NCBI GenBank assembly: GCA_903895255.1
Contig: CAITTG010000111.1
Coordinates: 1-51,860, forward strand
DNA from: an uncultured Verrucomicrobia subdivision 3 bacterium
GTDB taxonomy: Bacteria > Verrucomicrobiota > Verrucomicrobiia > Limisphaerales > UBA11358
DNA: 51,860 nt
Direction: 5' to 3'
Part shown: piece by piece, positions 1-6,702 of the stretch
Position numbering within the stretch: position 1 is the stretch's first letter
Layout of the letters: each line of letters starts with the position of its first letter
Translations under genes and position numbers: made by a program
The notes under the pieces: generated by a model
Databases searched by the model: none
Seen by the model: the letters and a program-made list of their open reading frames with translations, nothing else
Told to the model about the DNA's origin: nothing

Positions 1-32
1 GGGGGGAACCGTCCGCCGGGTGGCCGGGAGGG

Positions 33-74
33 GTGTTCGTGCCCCCGAGACGGGCGCACTCCGGAGGCGCGGGG
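33..74 (+). repeat. 42-bp direct repeat, copy 1
   Basis: Begins GTGTTCGTGCCCCCGAGACG and continues with GGCGCACTCCGGAGGCGCGG. It is identical to the stretch at 389-430 by eye. The preceding bases also share GTCCGCCGG at a similar distance, so the repeated unit may be longer and diverged at its left side. Confidence 0.85.
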
Positions 75-140
75 CGGGAGAAGAAAAATCGGTGGCCGAC
101 CCGCAGCACGTACCCAGGCTGAGGAGCATTCGGAAAAGAA

Positions 141-303
141 GGATTTAACGCAAAGGCGCAAAGGCGCAGAGAAGCAAGGGATTTTTAACAGAAGTAACGG
201 AGGTTACAATCGGGGCCATGATTGGGAGCTTTCTGGTTCATTCCTGGCTCCCATGGCTGCCGCACGTGCTGCGGGTCACGGACCCGCGCGCCGGGGATTT
301 GGC
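141..303 (+). repeat. Composite dispersed repeat, left copy
   Basis: Two parts in fixed order. The first (141-202) is an imperfect tandem of GCAAAGGCGC-type units followed by ATTTTTAACAGAAGTAACGG. The second (266-303) is a hairpin-forming piece containing GCGGGTC-ACG-GACCCGC and ending GCCGGGGATTTGGC. The same two parts in the same order and orientation recur at 51587-51744, and the first part recurs again at 51774-51810. This looks like a genome-wide intergenic repeat family; no protein is encoded. Confidence 0.8.
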
Positions 304-388
304 GTCCGGTCCACCGCATCCCGGATAAACACTCCGGCTTCACCCAGGAATGGTGACTCGCGCGTGTCCGCCGGCTCGGTCGCGATTT

Positions 389-430
389 GTGTTCGTGCCC
401 CCGAGACGGGCGCACTCCGGAGGCGCGGGT
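389..430 (+). repeat. 42-bp direct repeat, copy 2
   Basis: Second copy of the 33-74 unit, same orientation, 356 bp downstream. The two copies bracket the left composite repeat (141-303), so the whole may be a nested or duplicated intergenic repeat cluster. Confidence 0.85.
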
Positions 431-572
431 GAGACGCGCCCGATATCTTTTTCCTTAGTTTCCATCGCCAGCCCTTACCCCGGCGGCGGCCCGGGTCTCT
501 CCCTTTCTTGTTTTTGCCCCCAAAGCCCTTGAATGAACAAAACCTGCACACTAATTCGCAATATAGGGGGAG

Positions 573-616
573 CCGCAAATTCCATAGAAGATAAAGTTGT
601 CTTATGAAATTTGCGG
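573..616. promoter_or_regulatory. AT-rich inverted repeat upstream of hemA
   Basis: The arms CCGCAAATTCCATA (573-586) and TATGAAATTTGCGG (603-616) are complementary at 13 of 14 positions around a 16-nt loop. It lies 129 bp before the hemA start in otherwise GC-rich DNA. No T-run follows, so it is not a standard terminator. It could be an operator or a leader hairpin; the regulator is unknown. Confidence 0.5.
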
Positions 617-745
617 GGCCATTCAGAATATTGATAGACGATGGACAAACGTTGTCCGCGCGGGTTCCTCTCCCCGTGGCGTCGGTCATCGCTGCCCGGC
701 CCGGCAATTTCAACTGCCGCCCTCACTTCAACCCCGATCAAACCC

Positions 746-1831
746 ATGAAATTATTTGTTGCTGGCCTCAGCTATAAAACCGCGCCGGTGGCGTTGCGCG
801 AACAACTGGCGGTCTCCCCCGCCAAGCTCCGTTGTGTTGGCTGCCGGCTCAAAGTGAACGGCGGCCTGGCGGAAACCGTGGTGCTCTCCACCTGCAACCG
901 GGTGGAAATTTACGGTCTGGCCCACAAGGTCAATGGCAACATCGCCCCCCTCTTCGACCAACTCGCGGCCCGGGCCGTGGGTGTGGAACCTTATTTGTAC
1001 GTGCATGAGGGTGAGGCGGCGGCCCGGCATTTGTTCTCGGTGGCCAGCGGCATGGATTCCATGGTGCTCGGCGAGACGGAGATCACCGGCCAGGTCAAGC
1101 AGGCCTACCAGGCGGCGCAGGAAGCGCGGCTGACCGGCAAGGTGCTCAACCGCCTGTTCCAAAAAGCCCTGCAAACGGGCAAGGAAGTGCGCACCCACAC
1201 CAACGTTGGCCGCGGGGCGGTCTCGGTGGGCAGTGTGGCGGTGGAATTGACGGAAAAGATTTTTAGCGGCGGCCTGGCCAACCAGACGGTGATGATCATT
1301 GGCGCGGGCAAAATGGGCGAGGCCTGCATCCGCCACCTGGCCAAGCGCGGGGCCAAGTCGGTGCTGGTTTCCAACCGCTCCTTTGACCGGGCGGAAAACC
1401 TGGCGGCGGAATTTGGCGGCCGGGCGATTCGGTTCGATGATTGCATCCCCACCATGGCCGAGGCGGACATCGTGGTCAGTTCCACGGGCTGTCCCCAGAC
1501 CATTCTCCACCGGGCGGACCTTGAGGCCGTGATGGCGCGGCGCGCGGGCCGGCCGCTGGTGCTGGTGGATATCGCGGTGCCGCGGGACATTGATCCGGAC
1601 GTGCAATCCGTGCCCAATGTTTATCTCTACAACATTGACGATCTGGAAGCCATCGTGCGGGAGAATGTCAAAACCCGGTCGCAGGAATTAACCCATTGCC
1701 AGTCCATCATTGAGGCCGAGGCCACGGCGGTGATGCAAAAATTGTTTCCGGCCCCCCGGGAAAGTTTTCGCGCGCGGGCGCTGCCGGAGCCGGATTGGAG
1801 TTTTGCCGGGGCGCACGTTTGTGCCGCTTAA
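746..1831 (+). CDS. hemA: Glutamyl-tRNA reductase (short C-terminus)
   Basis: Reduces glutamyl-tRNA(Glu) to glutamate-1-semialdehyde with NADPH, the first committed step of C5-pathway tetrapyrrole synthesis, in the cytoplasm. The ATG at 746 gives the standard family N-terminus MKLFVAGLSYKTAPVALRE; a longer open frame from 641 adds 35 unrelated residues and was rejected. The catalytic cysteine falls at residue 50 in STCNRVEIYG, and the NADPH-binding loop IIGAGKMGE is present. At 361 aa it is shorter than the usual 410-450 aa. The C-terminal helical dimerisation domain is cut to about 50 residues, and no frameshifted remainder is visible before the next gene. It lies 49 bp upstream of a multiheme cytochrome, which suggests linked heme supply. 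Family assignment is secure. Confidence 0.95.
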   Translation: MKLFVAGLSYKTAPVALREQLAVSPAKLRCVGCRLKVNGGLAETVVLSTCNRVEIYGLAHKVNGNIAPLFDQLAARAVGVEPYLYVHEGEAAARHLFSVASGMDSMVLGETEITGQVKQAYQAAQEARLTGKVLNRLFQKALQTGKEVRTHTNVGRGAVSVGSVAVELTEKIFSGGLANQTVMIIGAGKMGEACIRHLAKRGAKSVLVSNRSFDRAENLAAEFGGRAIRFDDCIPTMAEADIVVSSTGCPQTILHRADLEAVMARRAGRPLVLVDIAVPRDIDPDVQSVPNVYLYNIDDLEAIVRENVKTRSQELTHCQSIIEAEATAVMQKLFPAPRESFRARALPEPDWSFAGAHVCAA

Positions 1832-1880
1832 AATGAAATTTGGATTACAACGTTGGTCAACCACAAATAACGAACCTATC

Positions 1881-4211
1881 ATGAAAAAACAAAGTCCCTA
1901 TAGAAAAATGTCGGCCTGCCTTGCGGCGGCGGCGCTGACGTGGCTCGGCAGCCTGTCGGCGGCGCAGGCGGCCACGGCGCCGGCGTTGACCGGTTTTCTC
2001 CACCTGCGACCACTGACGCACACGGAGATCAACACTTACAACACCAACGGCGCCCGCTGGCAGTTTTCCGGCGGACTTACCACCGTCGGTCTGGGCGAGC
2101 CGGCCTATCTGGAGGCGCTGGCCAACATTAATCTGAATCCGGCCAGCATCACCAATGTCACCTGGACCCTGGTGAGCCGGCCGGCTGGTTCCTCGGCGTT
2201 CATCGCCCCGGTTCCGTTTGGCACCAACGTGGGCATCTTCTATCAAGCCGACGCCGCGATTTACCAGATTGCCGGCCGGGCGATGCTGCGTCCGGACGTG
2301 GTGGGCAATTACGTGGTCAATCTGAACCTGGCCGCCGCCGGCAGTGGTTCGACCAACGTGAACATCAACATCACCGGCGCCACCTACCTGGGGGTCACCA
2401 CCTGCGCAGCCTGTCACAGCGGATATTTCAACAACATTGCCAGCATCTATCCGACGTACACCAACACCCCGCACGCCTCGTTCTTTACGCTGGCCATTCA
2501 GGGCTTGGAAAGCAGCCACTACAATTCGAGTTGTATTGAATGCCATGTGGTGGGCTTCGACACCAATTCGCTGGCCGCCAACAACGGTGGTTTTAATGAC
2601 GTGGCGAACTCGGTCGGCTGGACCTTCCCCGCCACCCTCACGACCACCAATTGGACGATGATGCCCTCCACGTTGCAGGATTTGAGCAACATTCAGTGCG
2701 AAAACTGCCACGGCCCCGGCAGCGAGCACGTTCGTTACACCGGCGGCCTGCCGGCGAACACCAACGCGATTGCCGTCAACTACGACGCGGGCGACTGCTC
2801 GCAATGTCATGATGATCTGAAAACGCATTACTACAGCGCCGAGTGGAATGTATCCAAGCATGCGAACATGACCCGGACGCCCTCCGGTTCGGCCAGCCGC
2901 ATCGCCTGCGTGCGCTGCCATACGGCCGCTGGCTTCATTGGCTATGTGGCCAACCTGAATACCAACGTGCCCTACACGACCAATTACGCCTATTATCCGC
3001 TCACCTGCCAGGGCTGCCATGATCCGCATGACGCCTCGAATCCGCATCAATTGCGCACCGGCACCGTGGTGCCGCTGGCGGATGGCACGGTGGTCACGAA
3101 CGCGGGCGTGGGTGGTTTCTGCTTTAACTGCCATACCAGCCGCAATGGTTCTTACACGAACAGCATCGTGAATTACCCGGCTTCGGCCGTGACGTGGAAT
3201 GGTGGATCGAGCTTCGGCCCGCATGACAGTCCCCAAGCGGACATGCTGGAAGCGGTTAACGGCGTGACTTATGGCCAAACGATCGCCAGCGCGCCCCACG
3301 CCAACGTGGTTTCGAACACCTGCGTGGGCTGCCATATGCAGACCATTGCTGCCACGGATCCGGCGTTTACGCTGGCGGGCGGTCACACGACCAAGATGAG
3401 TTACCTGGTGGTTACCAACGGCGCGACGAACAAGGTCGTGGTCGCCTATGTCTGCACGCAATGTCACGGTGCGGTCACCAACTTCGACATCCCCGTGCCG
3501 GATTACGTCGGCTACGGCTACAGCCAGGGCATTCAGACCCAGGTGCAAATCCTCCTGAACCAACTCTCCACGCTGCTGCCGCCCTCGGGTTATCAAGCGA
3601 ACCCCAACAACTACGTGGCGGATGGCAAAATCAAATCGCCCTCCACGCAAACCAACTGGCCGACGAAATTCCTGCAAGCCGCCTATAATTACCAATTCGT
3701 CAGCAACGACGGCAGTTTGGGTGTGCACAACGGACCTTTTGCGGTCGGTTTGCTCAAGGCCTCCATCGCCAATCTGACGGGCGTTTCGACACCCGGTGGC
3801 CTGCCGGATGCCTGGAACATCCATTACTTCGGCCCGAACTTCGCCACGAACGCGGCCTCCAATCCCAACGCCATCAACAACCCGGCGGGTCAGCCGAACT
3901 GGTTGATGTATGCGCTGGGCCTGAATCCGTTCAGCACGACGGGCGTGACGGTTAATGGCAGCGGCACGATCTACCTCAATGGCAATAACATCGTCAATGG
4001 CGCCACCAACACCGTGGCCATCTACACGGCGGCGGAAATCGCCTTCAACACCGTGGTCGGCACCACCTACCAGATCCAGGGCATCACGGCCCTGACCGGC
4101 GGCTGGCAGAACATCAGCACGAACATCATCGGCACCGGTACATCCGTGAGTTATGTGACGCCGACCCGCGGTAATGCGCAATGGTTCTTCCGCGTGGTGC
4201 ACACCCCGTAA
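1881..4211 (+). CDS. Secreted nonaheme c-type cytochrome (c554-like) with C-terminal beta module
   Basis: 776 aa. The ATG at 1881 starts a clear signal peptide (MKKQSPYRKM, hydrophobic core, SAAQAA), so the longer frame from 1803 that overlaps hemA was rejected. Residues about 30-165 look like an Ig-like beta domain. Nine CXXCH heme sites lie between residues about 175 and 529: CAACH, CIECH, CENCH, CSQCH, CVRCH, CQGCH, CFNCH, CVGCH and CTQCH; QCENCHGP is typical of c554-type cytochromes. A conserved SNDGSLGVHN segment follows the hemes. The end carries LPDAWNIHYFG and then a beta module ending WFFRVV, an arrangement I associate with Verrucomicrobia. It is probably a periplasmic or extracellular electron carrier. 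It is a paralogue of the cytochrome at 6703 and is followed by a strong terminator, so it forms a unit with hemA or alone. Redox partner unknown. Confidence 0.9.
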   Translation: MKKQSPYRKMSACLAAAALTWLGSLSAAQAATAPALTGFLHLRPLTHTEINTYNTNGARWQFSGGLTTVGLGEPAYLEALANINLNPASITNVTWTLVSRPAGSSAFIAPVPFGTNVGIFYQADAAIYQIAGRAMLRPDVVGNYVVNLNLAAAGSGSTNVNINITGATYLGVTTCAACHSGYFNNIASIYPTYTNTPHASFFTLAIQGLESSHYNSSCIECHVVGFDTNSLAANNGGFNDVANSVGWTFPATLTTTNWTMMPSTLQDLSNIQCENCHGPGSEHVRYTGGLPANTNAIAVNYDAGDCSQCHDDLKTHYYSAEWNVSKHANMTRTPSGSASRIACVRCHTAAGFIGYVANLNTNVPYTTNYAYYPLTCQGCHDPHDASNPHQLRTGTVVPLADGTVVTNAGVGGFCFNCHTSRNGSYTNSIVNYPASAVTWNGGSSFGPHDSPQADMLEAVNGVTYGQTIASAPHANVVSNTCVGCHMQTIAATDPAFTLAGGHTTKMSYLVVTNGATNKVVVAYVCTQCHGAVTNFDIPVPDYVGYGYSQGIQTQVQILLNQLSTLLPPSGYQANPNNYVADGKIKSPSTQTNWPTKFLQAAYNYQFVSNDGSLGVHNGPFAVGLLKASIANLTGVSTPGGLPDAWNIHYFGPNFATNAASNPNAINNPAGQPNWLMYALGLNPFSTTGVTVNGSGTIYLNGNNIVNGATNTVAIYTAAEIAFNTVVGTTYQIQGITALTGGWQNISTNIIGTGTSVSYVTPTRGNAQWFFRVVHTP

Positions 4212-4241
4212 GCACTGGTTGACTACTGGTCAAAGCAGCCG

Positions 4242-4275
4242 ACCCCTTCCCGCGCAAGCGGGGAGGGGGTTTTTG
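4242..4275 (+). terminator. Rho-independent terminator after the nonaheme cytochrome
   Basis: An 11-bp stem, CCCCTTCCCGC (4243-4253) with GCGGGGAGGGG (4258-4268), with one G-T pair, closes a GCAA tetraloop. It is followed closely by five T at 4270-4274, and lies 31 bp after the stop codon. Confidence 0.85.
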
Positions 4276-4758
4276 ATGGGGGATTTGGAGCGCGAAACCC
4301 TGACTTTTCAGGCGGCTGTGATCCCGCGACGGATTCAAGCCATTGAAATGCGACGCAACTGCCGACTAACGTAAATGGGGAGGATGCACTGAAACCCCGG
4401 TTGGTCATAGGTGGTTGAGTCTGGCATTCCCGCCTGGGGCGCATCCAAACCCTGGCACGGAGGAGTGGCGGGTGAGCCGTGGGGATTAAGCTTGGACCTG
4501 ACTGCCGGTCTGCGTTGCTGCCAACGAACCGAAGCTGAAAGTTATCGCGGCCCGACAGGCCGCAAGACCGGGGGACAAGCCGACCCAGCCCGCTGGGCTG
4601 GGCTGAGGAATGACGGCCCTTTGGGCCCAAGGCGGGAATGTCGGCGTTCGTTGCCAGACGGCACCGCGAAGGGAGGCCAAGTCGGTTCGTTGGCCGAAAA
4701 ACGCAACTTTGAGTTGGGTGGGTTCTGCGTCCGGTACGAGCACACTCCAGTGAATTGC
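4276..4758. other. Gene-free stretch, 480 bp, with GC-rich short hairpins
   Basis: A 128-codon open frame at 4411-4797 (+) has no recognisable domain and overlaps the small reverse-strand gene, so I do not call it. The DNA between about 4550 and 4680 has several short self-complementary pieces, for example AGCCCGCTGGGCT and GGCCCTTTGGGCC. A structured transcript is possible, but I recognise no RNA family. Confidence 0.5.
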
Positions 4759-4923
4759 CTAGAGGAACATTTTAAAGCACCGGACGGGCATTTTTAGCAA
4801 TTGGATCAAACCGCCCACGACGAGCTCCACCACCGGCCAAAGCCATTTGACGGTGGCCTCCAAGGCCAATTCGAGCAAAATGCGAATGTCCTGCAGAATA
4901 TTACCAATTAAACTCGATTTCAT
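4759..4923 (-). CDS. Small hydrophobic membrane protein, paralogue A (54 aa)
   Basis: Starts ATG at 4923 and stops TAG at 4759. The protein has a polar N-terminus, then QDIRILLELALEATVKWLWP, then a hydrophobic stretch VVELVVGGLIQLL, and a basic C-terminal end with KMPVRCFKMF. It aligns along most of its length with the 59-aa protein at 5115-5294 on the same strand: QDIR, LL, LA, E, V, WP, E and V are shared in register. Such conservation between neighbours argues that both are real genes. It is predicted to sit in the inner membrane with one helix. The region upstream of its start (4924-5114) is AT-rich and holds a palindrome and an octamer array. I do not recognise the family; toxin-like or regulatory small membrane proteins are possible, but nothing in the sequence decides. 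Confidence 0.6.
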   Translation of the reverse strand: MKSSLIGNILQDIRILLELALEATVKWLWPVVELVVGGLIQLLKMPVRCFKMFL

Positions 4924-4946
4924 GGCCTTCACTTTATTTGCACTCC

Positions 4947-4962
4947 AAGTACGTTGGTACTT
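4947..4962. promoter_or_regulatory. Operator-like palindrome AAGTAC-GTTG-GTACTT
   Basis: A perfect 6-bp inverted repeat with a 4-nt spacer, 24 bp upstream of the start of the 54-aa gene, in an AT-rich promoter-sized gap. The position fits a repressor site. No regulator candidate lies next to it. Confidence 0.45.
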
Positions 4963-4987
4963 TAATCAAATGTGGTGAAAATGTCAA

Positions 4988-5083
4988 GTAAATTAACGTT
5001 TTATTGTGGTGGGCCTTTGTAAATTAACCAAAATGGGGTAAATTACACCTAAGCGGATGAAGGAGTCTTTGCTACTAATTTAC
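4988..5083. promoter_or_regulatory. Array of the octamer GTAAATTA (three direct, one inverted)
   Basis: GTAAATTA occurs at 4988-4995, 5019-5026 and 5038-5045, and its reverse complement TAATTTAC at 5076-5083. Start-to-start spacings are 31, 19 and 38 bp. Four occurrences in 96 bp is far more than expected by chance even in AT-rich DNA. The array lies between the two small paralogous genes, in front of the 54-aa one, and may be a multi-site operator. Confidence 0.5.
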
Positions 5084-5114
5084 TTGGGAATATTCCGGCC
5101 GATGGAAAGAGAGC

Positions 5115-5294
5115 CTATTTGGCCTTCGGCGTAAACAACCGTCGGCAGATTCCCGCGAACCCGCCGAGGACTGCCATCACGATTTCCAAGAAGGGCCAGA
5201 TGACTCCGACGGCCCACTCAAACGCCAACCCCAGCAGTACGCGAATGTCCTGGCCGATTTGCGACAGCAGGTTTGGTTTTGGTGGCACGGGCAT
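5115..5294 (-). CDS. Small hydrophobic membrane protein, paralogue B (59 aa)
   Basis: ATG at 5294, TAG at 5115. An upstream GAGA about 6 nt before the ATG is a weak ribosome site; a longer frame reaching back to 5435 adds 47 residues with no likeness to paralogue A, so I use the inner start. The protein begins with proline-rich MPVPPKPN, then LLSQIGQDIRVLLGLAFEWA, the hydrophobic VIWPFLEIVMAVLGGFAG, and ends in a basic tail CRRLFTPKAK. It aligns with the 54-aa protein at 4759-4923. A membrane helix with a cytoplasmic basic tail is likely. Function unknown. Both copies lie in a minus-strand block between two multiheme cytochrome genes, with base composition (about 45-50% GC) below that of their neighbours. 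Confidence 0.6.
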   Translation of the reverse strand: MPVPPKPNLLSQIGQDIRVLLGLAFEWAVGVIWPFLEIVMAVLGGFAGICRRLFTPKAK

Positions 5295-5438
5295 ATTATT
5301 TCTCGCTTGGCGTAAAATGAAGGCAAAAGAATATTGTATTCCAATGTAGTAGTCAATGTTCCCTTTCAGGCAGGTTTTGCCTGGTGTTAAATTGCGGTCC
5401 CATCGACAAGCAATGATTCCTTGCGAATGCGGCAACGG

Positions 5439-5465
5439 AAAAAAACCGGGCGAAAAATGTCCCGG
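5439..5465 (-). terminator. Probable terminator downstream of the GldG-like gene
   Basis: Read on the minus strand: CCGGG, a 10-nt loop, CCCGG, then seven T. The stem is short but all G-C and the T-run is strong. It lies about 105 bp past the GldG-like stop codon and separates that gene from the small 59-aa gene. Confidence 0.6.
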
Positions 5466-5569
5466 GCGGTTTGCCGGGGGGAGTCATGAGGCATTGGCTC
5501 ATCGGAAGAGCATTACACTCCGACCTTGCCGGGACGCCTCGCCGCAACGATGGGGGCTTTCGCCGCGCT

Positions 5570-6472
5570 TTAGTGGCCGGCGGCGGCGTTTTTCATTTGC
5601 TGGAACACGGCGAGGCGCGTTTGCAACTGGGCGGCAATCTGGCGGATTTTCTCTCCTTGCGCGGACTGCACCTGCGCCAGGTTTTTCTGGGCCGCTGCCA
5701 GTTCGTCGGCGGACCCGCTTGCCTGGGCCTGGGTGACCTGCTGCTGGGCGGCGGTCATGCGGGCTTCCATTTCGTTGCCGGCGTCGGCGATTTCCTTCAT
5801 GAATTCAGCATGGAAAATCTGGCTGGCGGTTTCCACGGTGGTGGCATTGACATCGGGGATCAGGCGGTTGATGGCGGCGACCGTTTCCGTCGCGGGTTTG
5901 GCCACTTCGGGAGCGACGGGCGCGGGCGGCGCGGCCACGGCGACCCGCTGCAAGGCGCGGGCCAGGTCCGCCTCCAGGGCGGGTTCCCACTCGGGCAGGA
6001 GCCGGTCAAAGACTTCTTTATGGGGGCCGCTGGCGAGCGCCACGCCCAGATAACTGGCCTGGCCATTTTCGAGGTTAAATACCTTCAATCCGTCCGCACC
6101 GGCCGCCGTGGCATTGGTCTCAGCGGCGGCGTCAATGGTGGCCAATTGCAATTTACCGCCGCTCGCGGCCTGCATGGCTTCCAATAATTGCCTCACCCGG
6201 GTGGCAAAGGCCGGCAGGCTGGCATCGGTGGCGTCCGCCGGGAGCAGGGCGTAGTAATGAATGGTCACCGGCGCGGCCAGGCCGGCCAGCACTTTTTTGG
6301 TGGCGTCGGATAATTCAACGTTCGTGGGGGAACCGGCCGGCGCCTTGGCACTGCGATGAAACCAAAATCCAGCGAGGGCGGCGCCCAGGATAAAACCCAG
6401 AATAATTAATAACAGCGGGCTGCCACCCGGGTTGTTGTTGTTGGCGGGGCGGGGGGAGTCGGTTGATTTCAT
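5570..6472 (-). CDS. GldG-like (ABC-transporter auxiliary) membrane-anchored protein
   Basis: 300 aa. A polar, Asn-rich N-terminus precedes one membrane helix (about 19-39, LLLIILGFILGAALAGFWF). Residues about 50-180 resemble the GldG/ABC-auxiliary periplasmic domain: PVTIHYYALLP, a region like ATRVRQLLEAMQAASGGK, and YLGVALASGPHKEVFDRLLP followed by EADLARAL. Residues about 215-290 are Ala/Gln-rich and likely a coiled coil. In gliding and related systems GldG-like proteins work with an ABC permease and ATPase. Neither is adjacent here, so this is an orphan, and gliding cannot be inferred. It sits on the minus strand between the two multiheme cytochrome units. The domain call is moderate; the role is unknown. 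Confidence 0.7.
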   Translation of the reverse strand: MKSTDSPRPANNNNPGGSPLLLIILGFILGAALAGFWFHRSAKAPAGSPTNVELSDATKKVLAGLAAPVTIHYYALLPADATDASLPAFATRVRQLLEAMQAASGGKLQLATIDAAAETNATAAGADGLKVFNLENGQASYLGVALASGPHKEVFDRLLPEWEPALEADLARALQRVAVAAPPAPVAPEVAKPATETVAAINRLIPDVNATTVETASQIFHAEFMKEIADAGNEMEARMTAAQQQVTQAQASGSADELAAAQKNLAQVQSAQGEKIRQIAAQLQTRLAVFQQMKNAAAGH

Positions 6473-6702
6473 AGAATAGTTCTCGTTGCGCAGGCCATTT
6501 TGTGAGTTTGCCCCGGGGTGTCAATGGCAGAAGTGTCCGGTGAAACTTTAGCAATTCCTGTCTAGCAAGCGACAAAAAGGGGTGAGGTTGGCGGGCGCTG
6601 GCGCGGTAAATTGGTGGTGATGAAATTCCGGTCGGCCAGCAGGGCCGGTGAAAACGGGACCGGCAATAAATGATGCGGTGCGACTTTAAGCCCATGGTTG
6701 GT

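Larger units (their letters stand above)
1..745. other. Gene-free stretch with dispersed repeats, upstream of hemA
   Basis: I see no convincing gene here; the short open frames on both strands lack start context and family resemblance. The stretch holds a 42-bp direct repeat (33-74 and 389-430), one copy of a composite dispersed repeat (141-303) that recurs at the right end of the window, and an AT-rich inverted repeat at 573-616. The last 130 bases before 746 should carry the hemA promoter, but I cannot name convincing -35/-10 boxes. Confidence 0.7.

Noticed and set aside
641..745. Longer N-terminus for hemA
   Set aside because: The family N-terminus begins exactly at the ATG at 746, and Cys50 takes its usual number from there.
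1803..1880. Start of the first cytochrome inside hemA
   Set aside because: It would put 26 polar residues before the signal peptide that begins at 1881.
1857..4202. 781-codon open frame antisense to the nonaheme cytochrome
   Set aside because: It mirrors the cytochrome gene exactly, has a His/Arg/Gly-rich composition expected from reading GC-rich codons backwards, and has no domain.
4550..4680. Possible structured RNA (several short hairpins)
   Set aside because: No consensus of a known RNA family could be matched; GC-rich DNA forms such hairpins often.
4411..4797. 128-codon plus-strand frame
   Set aside because: No signal, domain or codon bias; overlaps the small reverse-strand gene that has a paralogue.
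4759..5294. Calling the small protein pair a type I toxin or holin system
   Set aside because: Size and a single hydrophobic segment would fit, but no antisense RNA, lysis partner or family likeness is visible, so the role is left open.
5570..6472. Gliding motility function for the GldG-like protein
   Set aside because: No other gliding or type IX secretion genes are in the window; the domain alone does not support it.
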